Of a stretch of 64,000 nucleotides of DNA, positions 23,698 through 38,524 are shown piece by piece; within the stretch, counting starts at the first letter, position 1, and the number at the start of each line of letters is the position of its first letter. This DNA comes from Cyclospora cayetanensis (lineage: Eukaryota > Apicomplexa > Conoidasida > Eucoccidiorida > Eimeriidae), in NCBI RefSeq assembly GCF_002999335.1, contig NW_020312225.1, positions 1-64,000 on the forward strand. Reading direction: 5' to 3'. Under the pieces are notes generated by a model. It was not told the DNA's origin, made no database searches, and worked only from the letters and a program-made list of their open reading frames with translations. The position numbers were made by a program, and so were the translations under genes.

Positions 23698-24612
23698 ATG
23701 ACGTTGGCCTACGAGCTGATTGCGAGCTCACCTCCTGCTCCTCATGCAGTCTCTCCTCTTGCGCCCCTGACTCTGGTGGTCGTACATGGCATGCTGGTTG
23801 ACAGAGCATCCTTGAGGCCCTTTTGCCAGCTTCTATCAAAGGCACTCGCCGGGTCCTCCATTCCAGCATCCGTGTATCTCGTTGACTTGCCAGCTCACGG
23901 AGACTCCCCCTCCTGCACGCCCCTGTCGGTAGTGTCCATGGGAGAGCAGCTGTTGTCATTCTTGGCGTCTCTGAACCTTTCCCGCTGTTTCCTCCTTGGC
24001 CACAGCCTGGGAGGGCAGGTCTGCATGGCTGCAGCCCTTGCAGACATGGGAAACATTATCGGAGGACTCTGTGTGATAGACATCTCCCCAGTAAATTACT
24101 TTCTGGATTCGCTGCCTCTGCCCAACGTCGCGGGAGAGCGAAACATCGTCGAGCTCTTCGCCTTGTTGGCCACGCTGGACGTGGACGCCTTGAAGACCAA
24201 ACAGCAAGCAGTGGAGGCACTCCAGCAAAAGGACGCTCAAATTACGCAAAGCGAGGCAGATTACTGCCTCAACCTCTTGCAGGAGCAACATTCTGGGAAA
24301 GGGGGACCCTTGGCTTGGCGCATGGACTTGAGGGGCCTCGCCGACGCACTCCAGAGCAAAGTCCTATGCTGGAACATCCCCAGGGGATCTTCGGGCAAGG
24401 GGGGAGTTTTTGTAGGCCCCATGCTGCTGGTGCGAGGGGAGCGATCCCCATGGGTGAGTGTTGAGCGGCACGAAAAAAGGATCTTAGAGCTGTTCCCGAA
24501 GGGCAGAATCCACACGCTGGCAGGGGTGGGCCATGTGCCTCAGATAGACGACCCTGAGGGCCTTCTCAAGGTCGTACTGCAAGCAGTGAGCCAGTGGGCA
24601 AAGCTTTCCTAG
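23698..24612 (+). CDS. Alpha/beta hydrolase, ABHD11/YbfF-like
   Basis: An intronless 304-residue alpha/beta hydrolase. The oxyanion HG dipeptide is at residues 30-31 (VVVHGM). The nucleophile elbow GHSLGG places the serine at 103. VIDISPV places an aspartate at 128, which matches the unusual early position of the catalytic Asp in the YbfF/ABHD11 group. The GVGHVPQIDDPE motif supplies His279. The AHGDSP box at 67-71 is also typical of this group. ABHD11 in animals is a mitochondrial serine hydrolase linked to lipoylated 2-oxoglutarate dehydrogenase. The N-terminus here is not obviously a presequence, so location is open. The ATG at 23698 is the natural start; a stop-rich region lies upstream. 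The absence of introns contrasts with its neighbours. Substrate is unknown. Confidence 0.85.
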   Translation: MTLAYELIASSPPAPHAVSPLAPLTLVVVHGMLVDRASLRPFCQLLSKALAGSSIPASVYLVDLPAHGDSPSCTPLSVVSMGEQLLSFLASLNLSRCFLLGHSLGGQVCMAAALADMGNIIGGLCVIDISPVNYFLDSLPLPNVAGERNIVELFALLATLDVDALKTKQQAVEALQQKDAQITQSEADYCLNLLQEQHSGKGGPLAWRMDLRGLADALQSKVLCWNIPRGSSGKGGVFVGPMLLVRGERSPWVSVERHEKRILELFPKGRIHTLAGVGHVPQIDDPEGLLKVVLQAVSQWAKLS

Positions 24613-26170
24613 CGAAAGGCCTGAAGAGAGTAGAGGGGCTAGGGGAGTAGAAGAAAGAAGGCAGGGAAAAGAGGCGCAGCGCGGGAACGGAAGCGATATG
24701 CCGCCAAGGGTGAAGAAGGGGGACGCCAAAGTGTCAGAAAGAAACCACGTTCAGAGGGTTCGGTCAAATGTACATACTCCGTCTACCAAGCAAAAGGAGC
24801 TCTCAGGAAATACAAGAGGGTGGGAAAAGGAGAGGAGTAAAGGGGCTTCTAGAAAAAAGAGCGACTGCGCTTTCATTTTGTTGCTTGCCAATCTATTGGC
24901 GTCACATGTATTGGCCTAGGGCCTTGATTTCCAAGGCGGCGCCTACAGACGGAACCTCTAGTTGGTCTACGTAGGTGTATGGGCATTTAGGTTGACCCTC
25001 TCGGAAACACCAGATTATGGTGTCTTCAAATTGCAGTTTGACGTGCGTTTCGCCGGTGCCTTGTCCCTTTTCCATGGAAAGAGGATTGCGGCCTCCAGGC
25101 TAGCTACCGACTGCTCTGTGTGCTCATATGCATACATGTCGGGTGTGCCTCCTTCAGCCTCCCCACCGCACGTCTTTAAGCAGGAAGTTCCTGCGCAAGG
25201 ACGTCAAAAGTCTCGCTTTTAATGCTTGAAGGGCGAAGGCATCCCGCCCTCGCCCTTTACAGACTGACTTTCTTCGAGCTTGGCTCCAACTGCCTGCCTC
25301 CACACTGCATGCGGCAGGACCTCCGTTGGAAAGTTCTGGACGCACTTCCACGGATCGGCTTTCACCGGCGCACCAACTTCCACGCGTGCTAACAAGGCGG
25401 AGCATTCACGCGAAAAGAGGGGCGAGAAAGGCCTTGCCTCAGCTGTTCGATTCTTCTTTCTATTTCGCAAGGGAGAGGTCTAGATGCACCAAGATGGTCC
25501 CTCTAACTCCTGGTGGTCAAACCGCGCATTGTACTTCTGCACTTATGGGGGTTCTACCAGTCTTCACACGCCTAGATGTTCAGGGTGTCTGCCTATTTCG
25601 ATTGATCCCCGCATCCCTATGCACAAGTTTAGGTATATTGGTCTGCTAAACCTCGATACACGCGTCCATATTTACTGCCTTCGTAGGCAGCTATCTCGTT
25701 TCAGAGAGAGTACGCGGGAAATGAACATATGCAATAGCCTTCTGCTTCGAAAAGCGGCGGGCTGCAACAAGCCACCCGCACGCACCTAGCGTTTATCAAC
25801 AACGAGGAGACAGTACGAGCAGGAAGAGAGCTGGAGGGCGCACGGCGTCCAGGTCCTCAGCAAACCCTAGCACTTCCATTTAGACTAGTTTTACCAGCAC
25901 ACGACTCAACTTCTGGGATAGAGCAGGAGTGTTGTCGCTATGCAGCTAGCCAGAGGGGATTAAATTGCACGCTAGCTCGCCAAACGAGTTGTGTCCCCGT
26001 TGCGACGAATGGGTGCCCGCAATTGGTGATCCCGCACTGCGGCTATGACTAGCTAAAGAGCCAGCGAGCACCTTCTCACGCTGCCAGCAAGAGCTTTAAT
26101 CTGCAGACTCCGAGCGAGGCCGCATACCCCGAGATGGGGGCGTACCGGGGTGCTGCGCGCCTTGTTGGAG
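24613..26170. other. Intergenic, no recognisable gene
   Basis: About 1.5 kb between the plus-strand hydrolase and the convergent FtsH gene. It contains only short open frames without recognised motifs. Both 3' ends should lie here, but no clear polyadenylation signal can be assigned by eye. Confidence 0.5.
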
Positions 26171-30923
<4,753 letters not shown>

Positions 30924-31680
30924 CTGGAGAGGAGGAGCAGGGCCCCCGGGAAGCCGTCAAGGCACAGACGGGGGGCCCCTGCGGGGGGAGATCGTAGTCG
31001 GGAGGCACAGGCAGAAAGACGACATAGGGGGGCGAGGGCAGCTGTCTTCAGCCGCCGCTGCTAAAGAAATAAACACCCTTTCCGTTGCTACCAATGGGGG
31101 GGGGGGCAGCTGCCGCTGGAGCCTCGTCCGCGGGTGTACCCAGGGGGCCCCCGCTCCCCACACGGGGGTCGGGGGGTCGGGGGATCGGGGGCCCCTGGGT
31201 AAACCAGGCTACTGGGGCCCTCTCTGCTATCTTAGCGAGTAGTAACGGAAAATATTGCTGAAAGGGGCCAGTGGCGGCACAGCCCAAGGTATAAATGTTG
31301 GCGAAGAGTCCCTTTAAAACCTTTGACTGCAGACCCCCTCGTGGTGTCTGCGCTGCCTCGCCTTGAACGTCCTCATTGCAAACGCAGCGCTCGAGGGTTT
31401 AGGCATCCCTACGCAGGGGGAAGGGGGAAGGGGGAGGGTAGGCGGATTTTCATTCGGCTGGAGGGCGCGACTTGCAGCATCTATATGATGGCGTAGGGCC
31501 TAGATTACAGTTAGGTGGGGCAGCAGCTCATTGCTGCCTCACCTAACAGCAACACAGCCTCGAAACCCCCTTCTCCCCAAGCAGAAACAAGAGAAGAGCC
31601 ACTGAGCCGTAACTCGAGCGAAAGACGCAGGAAATCGTGCTGTTTGCGGTCCCGGCGAGTGCAAAATCTGCGAGAAAACA
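30924..31680. other. Divergent intergenic region, GC-rich
   Basis: About 0.75 kb between the FtsH gene (minus) and the Gln-rich protein gene (plus). It holds G-runs, GGGGCCCC motifs and a near-perfect direct repeat GGGGGTCG at 31165-31185. Promoters of both genes and possibly the missing FtsH first exon should lie here. No specific site could be assigned. Confidence 0.45.
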
Positions 31681-34600
31681 ATGCAGCAACTGCAAGAACA
31701 ACAGCAACAACAGCAGCAAGAACAACAACAGCAGATGCAGCGGCAACAGCAGCGACAACGACAACAGCAGCAAGAGCAACAACAGCAGATGCAGCGACAA
31801 CAGCAGCGACAACGACAACAGCAGCAAGAACAACAGCAACAGCAGCAAGAACAACAGCAGCAAGAACAACAGCAGCTGCAACAACAGCAGCAACAACAAC
31901 GGCTGCAACAACAACAACAGCCAGAACAACAACAACAGCAGCAAGAACAACAACAGCAGCAAGAGCAAAAACAGCAGCAAGAACAACAACAACAGCAGCA
32001 AGGACGACAACAACAGCAGCAAGAACAGCAAATAGGAGAGCAGAGCAAACAGTCGGGCAGATCAGTTCCTCGCCTGCTACCACGTTTTTGCAAGCGTTCC
32101 AGCTGCTCCCTTTGGGTATGTGAGGGGGCCCTTAGCGGTTGGGTACCCCAGGGGGGCCCCTGTTGCGCTGCAGCTGCGGCAGCGGGGTCGTGGAATGCAG
32201 CTCGTGGATATGCGGCAGGGGCAGCTGGTGCTGCTGCTACTGCAGATGTGCTGAAGTTGCTGCTGCAGCAGCAGCAGCGGCGTCGGATGCTGGCAGGTGA
32301 TCGTCTCTTGCTAGCCTTGGCGCTGAAGCCTACCGCTGCACACAGGCGACAGCTCGAACTTCTGGATGTGCTGCTGCAAGAGGAACTGCACCAGCTGCTC
32401 CTAGAACACGGACTGGAGTCGAAGCAGGAGCAGCAGAAGGCAGAGGAGCAGCAGAAGGCAGAGGAGCAGCAGGAGCAGCAGGAGGCAGAGGAGCAGCAGG
32501 AGGCAGAGGAGCAGCAGAAGGCAGAGGAGCAGCAGGAGCAGCAGAAGAAAGAGGAGCAGCAGAAGGCAGAGGAGCAGCAGGAGCAGCAGAAGGCAGAGGA
32601 GCAGCAGGAGGCAGAGGAGCAGCAGAAACATCAGGAGCAAAAACAGAAACATCAGAAACATCAGGAGCAAAAACAGAAACATCAGAAACATCAGGAGCAA
32701 AAATGGAAACAGCAGGAGGCAGAAGAGGTGTGGAAGATACAGGAAAGGACGAAGATTTTGCCTGCTTTCGTAGGAAGAAATCCAGAAGGAAAGAGCTCAG
32801 CAGGCTTTCGCGCCGTTCATCGGGAGGAGAAAAGAGGGGAGCCTTTGGCCTATTTTACGTCCTCCAGCGACACTTCAGCAGTGGCTTTTTCCAATGAAAC
32901 ACCTGAAGAATCTTGCGCATGTCGTGCTGAAACAGCCACGCTTCCACTGGAGGCCTTCGCGAAGCCTCTAGAGCTCTCTTCCCTGTTGTGTAAGAGTCTT
33001 CCAGTTCTCATGGCGAACCCCCAGAAACCGACTGCTGCCAGGCAGGAGCTCACGCCATCCGCACGAGAATCTCCCCGTTGTCTCTCTGCCTTTGTCGAGG
33101 GTGCCACAACACTTGCTGGCTCCAGGATGCGTAGGAGAAAGGCTGAGCTTCTACTCTCCAAGGCGGCTCTCATCAGGGCATTGCTTCCTGCAGGCGGGAT
33201 GGTGTCTGACGCGCACTGCCTCCTGGAAGCGAGGGCCCCTTCTTCCCAGGACCTTCTCCAGAGTAGTGCACTGGCAGAGGCAGTCTCAGGGGTGGTGCTG
33301 CATGCAGCAGCAGCAGCAGCAGCCGGAGCCTCAGCAGATGCAGGCGGCTCCCCACAGCCAGGGGGGGCCCCTTTAGACTCTGTGCAGCAGCGGCTGGCGC
33401 GGCAGCTGCTTCCAAGTGCCTCTCCAGATCCTTGGATACTTTTTTCGCTGTTCGAAAAGTGTTCTTGTCCGCATGAGAGCGCCTCTCACGCTTCCCGCAG
33501 GAGGAAAGCTGCTGTCGCTGGTAAGCACAAACAGGGGCAGCAGCAGGAGCAACAGCAGGAGCAACAGGAGGAGCAACAACAGGAGCAGCAGCAGGAGCAA
33601 CAGGAGGAGCAACAGGAGGAGCAACAGCAACAGGGGCAGCAGCAACAGCAACGGGAAGCTGTGCTCCAAGGCGGCGAGACTCAAGGCAGCATGCGGGATA
33701 CAATGCGGGGAGCCATGGAGAGCTCTTGCTCCATTGCCCCCCTCTCGCAACTGCAGCAAGCACCACTCGCGGAGGCGCTGCAGCAACGTTCAGAGCAGAA
33801 TGACGATCAGCAGGAGGAGCAGGCTACGAAGGACGAGGACGAGGCTTCACGGCGGCTTTTCCAATCGCGTGCTGTAGATGCAGCTGTAGCGGAGTGGCTC
33901 CGGCTCTTAGGGTGCTGCCGTCTCTTGCAGCAGCAGAGGCCTTCAACAGCAGCCCACGGAAATGCCTCGGTTCTTCGCGCGGTGCAAGACTTGGACAGGT
34001 GCTGGTTGCAGCGTCAAATGGAGGAAACTCGGAGGCAGCGGCGGCACGAGCAGCAAGAAAGGCAGGAGGCAGCAGACGAGGATCTGCCTTCGCAGGAAGC
34101 ACAGAATCAGCGACAGCCTCTGATTGAGCAAAGCCAACAAGGTATGGAGGAGATTTTAGGCTTGAATGCGATTCGTGAAGCTCGCCTTTGCACATGCGGC
34201 AGCAACAGGGGAGGTAGCGACAGCGAGCGAGAAGACGCAGCGGTGCCAGTACCCCTGGAGGTTGGCTGCCTCTTTAAGGCTACTCTGGAAGTCTCTAAGG
34301 AGTTCCTAGACGCGAAGAGGAAACAAACGGGTGCAGTAGCCTTGGCAACAACAGCACGGGGGTGTCTTGAAGCCGATTGGACTACAGCGGTTGACACTGC
34401 GGAAACAACGGCAAAGGACGGCTTTTCTGCTGCCACAGACGCCCCCGTGTACAGTTCTGCGCCAACGGAGGCAGAGGCACATACTGTGTTAGGAATCGCC
34501 GAAAGCGGTCCTCAAGGCTCAGCAAGTTGCGCTGCTTTCGAGACAACAGGCACCTTGTTCGACTCCGCAGCAACAACGGCAGCAGGCCCAGAGGCAGCAA

Positions 34601-35037
34601 CAAGTGTCAAAGGAGCACCCACTGGCGAAGAAGGGCATTGGCAGCTGGTTGTGGAGGCTCTGCGAACTCCCGGATGCTGCCTCATCTACCATGGGCCTAA
34701 TCACTATGCCCTTGTCTTTGCTGCGAGAGAGTACACCGCAGCGCAGTGTTGCAGGGGGTGCTGCAGCAGCCCCGACGTCTGTCAGCAGCGCGAACCGCAA
34801 GAAGAACCAGGGTGTGCCCCTTCTGCACAGCGAGGCAAAACACCTAGACTTCCCGAAACAGAGGGCCGCAGCAGCAGCAATTGCTGCTGCAGCAAGAGCG
34901 TTTCCATACACCGCGAGTTGCTTACAGCACGGCGGAAGCAAACCCCTGCGGTTTGGGTCGCCTTTTCAGTTATTTGCCGAGAAATGAAGAAATGGGGAGG
35001 CTACAGACTTCTCTATGTCCTAAATCCTAAACCGTAA
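31681..35037 (+). CDS. Large Gln-rich protein with conserved C-terminal domain
   Basis: A 1,118-residue open frame. Residues 1-120 are almost pure Gln with scattered Glu, Met and Arg. A second block at about 245-345 repeats EEQQKA, EEQQEQQ and later HQEQKQK. A third Gln/Glu block lies near 615-660. Between them are Ala/Leu-rich, globular-looking segments. The C-terminal 150 residues look like a conserved domain: GHWQLVVEALRTPGC, CLIYHGPNHYALVFAAREY, then RELLTARRKQTPAVWVAFS and WGGYRLLYVL. From memory this resembles the C-terminal domain of the BIVM family, which has a NHYALI-type motif followed by a TARRGQRP-type motif; that link is tentative. A Cys-rich insert splits the two motifs. The frame could hide an intron near 32115-32246. 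Function unknown. Confidence 0.7.
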   Translation: MQQLQEQQQQQQQEQQQQMQRQQQRQRQQQQEQQQQMQRQQQRQRQQQQEQQQQQQEQQQQEQQQLQQQQQQQRLQQQQQPEQQQQQQEQQQQQEQKQQQEQQQQQQGRQQQQQEQQIGEQSKQSGRSVPRLLPRFCKRSSCSLWVCEGALSGWVPQGGPCCAAAAAAGSWNAARGYAAGAAGAAATADVLKLLLQQQQRRRMLAGDRLLLALALKPTAAHRRQLELLDVLLQEELHQLLLEHGLESKQEQQKAEEQQKAEEQQEQQEAEEQQEAEEQQKAEEQQEQQKKEEQQKAEEQQEQQKAEEQQEAEEQQKHQEQKQKHQKHQEQKQKHQKHQEQKWKQQEAEEVWKIQERTKILPAFVGRNPEGKSSAGFRAVHREEKRGEPLAYFTSSSDTSAVAFSNETPEESCACRAETATLPLEAFAKPLELSSLLCKSLPVLMANPQKPTAARQELTPSARESPRCLSAFVEGATTLAGSRMRRRKAELLLSKAALIRALLPAGGMVSDAHCLLEARAPSSQDLLQSSALAEAVSGVVLHAAAAAAAGASADAGGSPQPGGAPLDSVQQRLARQLLPSASPDPWILFSLFEKCSCPHESASHASRRRKAAVAGKHKQGQQQEQQQEQQEEQQQEQQQEQQEEQQEEQQQQGQQQQQREAVLQGGETQGSMRDTMRGAMESSCSIAPLSQLQQAPLAEALQQRSEQNDDQQEEQATKDEDEASRRLFQSRAVDAAVAEWLRLLGCCRLLQQQRPSTAAHGNASVLRAVQDLDRCWLQRQMEETRRQRRHEQQERQEAADEDLPSQEAQNQRQPLIEQSQQGMEEILGLNAIREARLCTCGSNRGGSDSEREDAAVPVPLEVGCLFKATLEVSKEFLDAKRKQTGAVALATTARGCLEADWTTAVDTAETTAKDGFSAATDAPVYSSAPTEAEAHTVLGIAESGPQGSASCAAFETTGTLFDSAATTAAGPEAATSVKGAPTGEEGHWQLVVEALRTPGCCLIYHGPNHYALVFAAREYTAAQCCRGCCSSPDVCQQREPQEEPGCAPSAQRGKTPRLPETEGRSSSNCCCSKSVSIHRELLTARRKQTPAVWVAFSVICREMKKWGGYRLLYVLNPKP

Positions 35038-35920
35038 ACCCCTGAAATGCTGCAGAGGAGGAACGGTAGCCGGAAGCGAGTAGCGGAATTTCGCAGTTTT
35101 AGAATTCAGGTAGTTGCGTATTGCGCCCCTCAACCCAGAGGTCCTCAAGGGCAAGACCCAAGGGCTTTTCGGAGTCGAGAGGATGCAATGCTCCAGCAGC
35201 GGCCCTCAGGGGATCGAACGGCCGAGTCGCAGAGCCTCTTAAGAGTGTACAAGAGCCGCAGAATATTTGACACTACGTCAAGCTTCAAAGCCTAGTGCCG
35301 CTGCATCTCAGGAGGCGGAAGCCGCCATGTCACCACATGCAGCATCAGTACGGACAGAAGCATTCGCCTCCGCAGCAGCGGGCACAGCAGAAGCAGCAAC
35401 GGTGGAAGCCACAGCTATTTGCGGCTAGTTGTTGCTGTAGTGGCAAGTTGCCCTAGGGGGCCCTGCGCCCTCCGCTCGCCTGTGAGGCACAGCCAGCGCT
35501 AAACCTTAATTTCCGTCCCTAAAATGGCCCTTACCTCGCGAGATCACGAGATCTCTGGCTGTATTTCTCCATGGCAGAATCAGATAAATAAAAGTTTGGG
35601 TTCAGGGCTTGGGTTGTAGCCTTCGGAGCTCACGGTTTACCTGTCAGGATGTCGTAGCTTCGACGCCGCGAAATGTGCTGACTGGCGCGGAGGCGCTGAA
35701 GGGCAACGAAAGGGCAACAACACTCTGTGTCGGAGCTTGCCGTTCAGGAGGTGCAGTGATCAGGGCCTTCGGTGTGCGCAGTCGAGGGCTTGGCGATTTG
35801 TGTGGCTACCTCTTTCGCCTCTTCAGCGGCGGCAAACCGCTCGGCCCATTCAAAGTCGCGGGGAAGTCCAGATATAACGTCCCAAGGAAAGCTGCAGGAG
35901 AGCGCGCAGGAATTTCACAG
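35038..35920. other. Intergenic with one unplaced reading frame
   Basis: The region follows the Gln-rich gene and precedes the convergent stop of the next minus-strand gene. On the minus strand, after an acceptor CTGCAG near 35894, a frame containing DVISGLPRDFEWAERF and AAAEEAKE looks protein-like and ends at a GTAGCC donor-like site near 35812. It may be a further exon of the small gene at 38.0-35.9 kb, but no upstream donor gives the needed phase. Confidence 0.4.
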
Positions 35921-37980
35921 TCAGGCTGCATCTGCAGGACCCGCAGGAATCAGTTTCGTGACTTCCAAGTCCAGCGTTTTGAGAAGTGCATTTGCTGACC
36001 GTTCGGCCTTGCCCTTAGACTGAAGGCAGTGGTCGTTGAGCCTCCGCCGTTCTCTCTACAGGCAGACCCCAACACGCAAGCTCCAAACTTGAACGCAAGA
36101 GAGCGCATGCTTTCTTCGATGTACGTACGGCAGACTGTGCGGATTCGCGGCAAGGCAAGACAGAGAAGAGAAACGGCCGAGCCGTATTAGAATAAAAACA
36201 TTTTGAAATTTCCTTGATTATACGAGCACACCAATTATCAATCCACGGAGTGACGGAAGAGGAGGAATAATGCGAGGAGGGCGTGAAAATCCGACACCGA
36301 ATGCACAGCTACCAGCACGCAAGCTGATCTGCGGGTGCACCTCTGCACTGAGAGGCGCTGTTTCTACAAGGGTGCAACGATTCACCTCCACCCGGACAAC
36401 CCGCACGACTTTCTTCCAACAGCACACCCGTGTAACCGGGAAAATCCAGCAATCTGTGCGCTTACAAGGGAGTGCCTGTGTGATATGATGTGCTGTTCAG
36501 CATACACGCCATGGCTGCAGCACTCTCCTCAGATCCACCTTATTCCTTTGAAGGCAAATAAGGGTAGTGCAGGGATGGTTTCCGAATGTCATTAGCATTC
36601 CATAGAGGGCCGTGTTGTGCTAGCCTCACCTCCACCTCTTTTTGTCGTTGCTGCTCACTCTGCGCTTCTCTAGCCAGCATCTTGTTGCTGAGACGCCCCG
36701 CAAACCCTAATATACCCCTTCTTCTTGTTTTAGATGTACATACTCCATGCACTATAGGTAGCGCTACTCTTCCATGCATCATATGTACCACTGCCCTTCA
36801 TACATACCCAGAGAGCTAGTCACAGGTTAAAGAGGCAGTTCGACTGGGACACCTGGCTACTCCTGTCGCTACCTAGGCCCCCGTGTAGCTTTCTTGTTGC
36901 CGGCATACCCACATAGCTGACCGACTGGCAACTCAATCAGGTACATGGGTGTGTGTGTGTGTGTTTGTGTATGTATGACTGAACGTATGCGGAAATGTGT
37001 GTGTGCCCTCGCACACGTTTTGGTCACCGCTGAGCGTTATTCCGAATAGCCCTTAGCTCCTGTTCGTGGATTTCACCTTTTCTTGTGAGCTGGTCATCAG
37101 TATCTCTATCTGCGTATATCTACGCACGTAGCTAGCTGTATGCGTGGTCGCCCATCTACATATTGCGCCCCTGCACGGTGTGTACCTGCGTGCATTTTGA
37201 AATATCTTTCTAGCGTCTGCCCTCCGCTGTCGGTCCTCCTCGGAGAGGTTCTTGGTCCAATCCCTGGGAGGGAAGCAGATGCCATCTGCGGGAGGGAGGA
37301 TTCGGACTGAAACCAAGTAAATCGTGCAAGGGGGGGGGCAAACGAGAGAGGCACGCAAGGGAAGAAGGGCATAGAAGGTGTCATACTAGAGACGCACGGA
37401 GTATGAGTGTCAGTGGCATTCAAAGTGAGGTCATATGTTATTGTTGTTGGAATTCAGGGAGTAACCTCTGCACTGCTTGGAGGTCAAAGGCTTCGGACGA
37501 CTAGGCATCCCTGTTTGCTGCCTCAGTGGTAGAGCCTCAGCAGTATGCCCGTTATCAAGTCAGGAAGAGTTCAGTAATTTTGGCAGATGGTGTGTGCCCT
37601 TTCGGGTGTAGAGGGGGCCTACGGCCGTCCGGTGCGAGTTCCATCGTTTCCATCTTCACGAATTTTTCGCGCCTTTCTCGCAGCCGCTTCTTTTCCAGAG
37701 TCTCCCGGTCGGGAAGGACTCTCCACTTGTGATCATAAATCATCGCTCCGGTGTTATTGGCCCTAGGGTTAATGTGTACTCACAGCGTGAACGCAGCGAT
37801 GCGTTGCGCCAATGCCACTGCTACGCTAGGGCGGTTTCCAACGACGCGCAAGACACCTCGAACTCCCTCCTCCAAATCGTGATTCCCAGCCAATAAAAGT
37901 TCCTTTACTACATTTTCAATGTAATTCTAGGTATTGAGGAGTGGCGACACCGTATCAGTGCTTGTTAGGGGCCGCAGCAT
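35921..37980 (-). CDS. Unrecognised small multi-exon gene, basic coiled-coil protein
   Basis: Not recognised as a family, but the exon chain is strongly supported by phase. Candidate exons: 37980-37951, 37926-37784, 37762-37623, 37306-37186, 36687-36630 and 36055-35921, giving 208 residues. Protein landmarks: a helical start with ENVVKELLLAGNHDLEEGV and NRPSVAVALAQRIAAF, then a basic helix LEKKRLRERREKFVKM, an ILPPADGICFPPRDWTKNL loop, and a long charged helix through QSEQQRQKEVERERRRLND to the end. Later introns have ordinary sizes (316, 498 and 574 bases) and good GTAGGC, GTACAC and GTGAGG donors. The first two gaps would be introns of only 24 and 21 bases, both multiples of three and each removing one in-frame stop. 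If those are not introns, translation could start at the ATG at 37743. Small size and high charge would suit an organellar complex subunit, but that is a guess. Confidence 0.5.
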
Positions 37981-38524
37981 GGAGGGGCTCTCCCTGCTCG
38001 CGGGCATGCAAGTGACCCCACCACCTGGGAGTTTCCCGCGTCTTAGGGCCTTGTTGCACAGTATCCAGACATGTGTCATTCTAAGGCCAGTCTCAACGAT
38101 AAAGTCTGCGGCTCTGGTTCAGTGTAGTTAGGCTCAAGTTTGTACGGGCACTGGCCGCCACTGACGATTCGCCGCTGGGTAGCAATCTCCCCAAGGGCAG
38201 AGTCCTGAGCCATACAACCGGCCTACGCCACTTTTGCACCTATTTAGGATTAAGGAAGACACCTGCCCACACTGCTGACTGTCTGGGTCGCGATGACAAT
38301 GCCGCGCTTTCCCAAGTGAGCAGCATTCTCTGAGCGTCAAGTGTGTGCATGTGCGCTCAAAACTGGACACCTAGAATGCAAATGCAACCTCTAGTGTAAG
38401 CTGTGAAGTTTTAACCGCAAAGCGTAGCTTTAGGACAGCAACTGCTGTTCTCATATGGTTTCCCCTCACGGAGGAAAACAGCCAAGAGCTGTGAGGCAGA
38501 TAGAAAGACTCCCTCAGGGCCCTT
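37981..38524. other. Intergenic between two minus-strand genes
   Basis: About 0.55 kb with short open frames on both strands and no recognised motif. It should contain the promoter of the small minus-strand gene. Confidence 0.5.

Noticed and set aside
24480..24612. Search for the canonical catalytic Asp after strand six of the hydrolase (RGERSPWV).
   Set aside because: No Asp is there, but the YbfF/ABHD11 group uses the earlier Asp in the DISP motif, so the enzyme need not be called inactive.
31511..32123. Val/Ala-, Leu- and Asn-rich frames around the poly-Gln tract on both strands.
   Set aside because: All are alternative readings of the same CAG/CAA repeat; only the Gln frame continues into globular, conserved-looking sequence.
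35880..36060. SKGKAERSANALLKTL on the minus strand, reminiscent of a retroviral-type integrase HPQTxGxAER motif.
   Set aside because: It is a clean in-phase exon of the small coiled-coil gene, and no reverse transcriptase, DDE residues or LTRs are present nearby.
37515..37595. CTCAGTGGTAGAGC near 37522, like a tRNA D-arm (A-box).
   Set aside because: No matching T-arm or acceptor stem follows within 60 bases, and it lies in an intron of the minus-strand gene.
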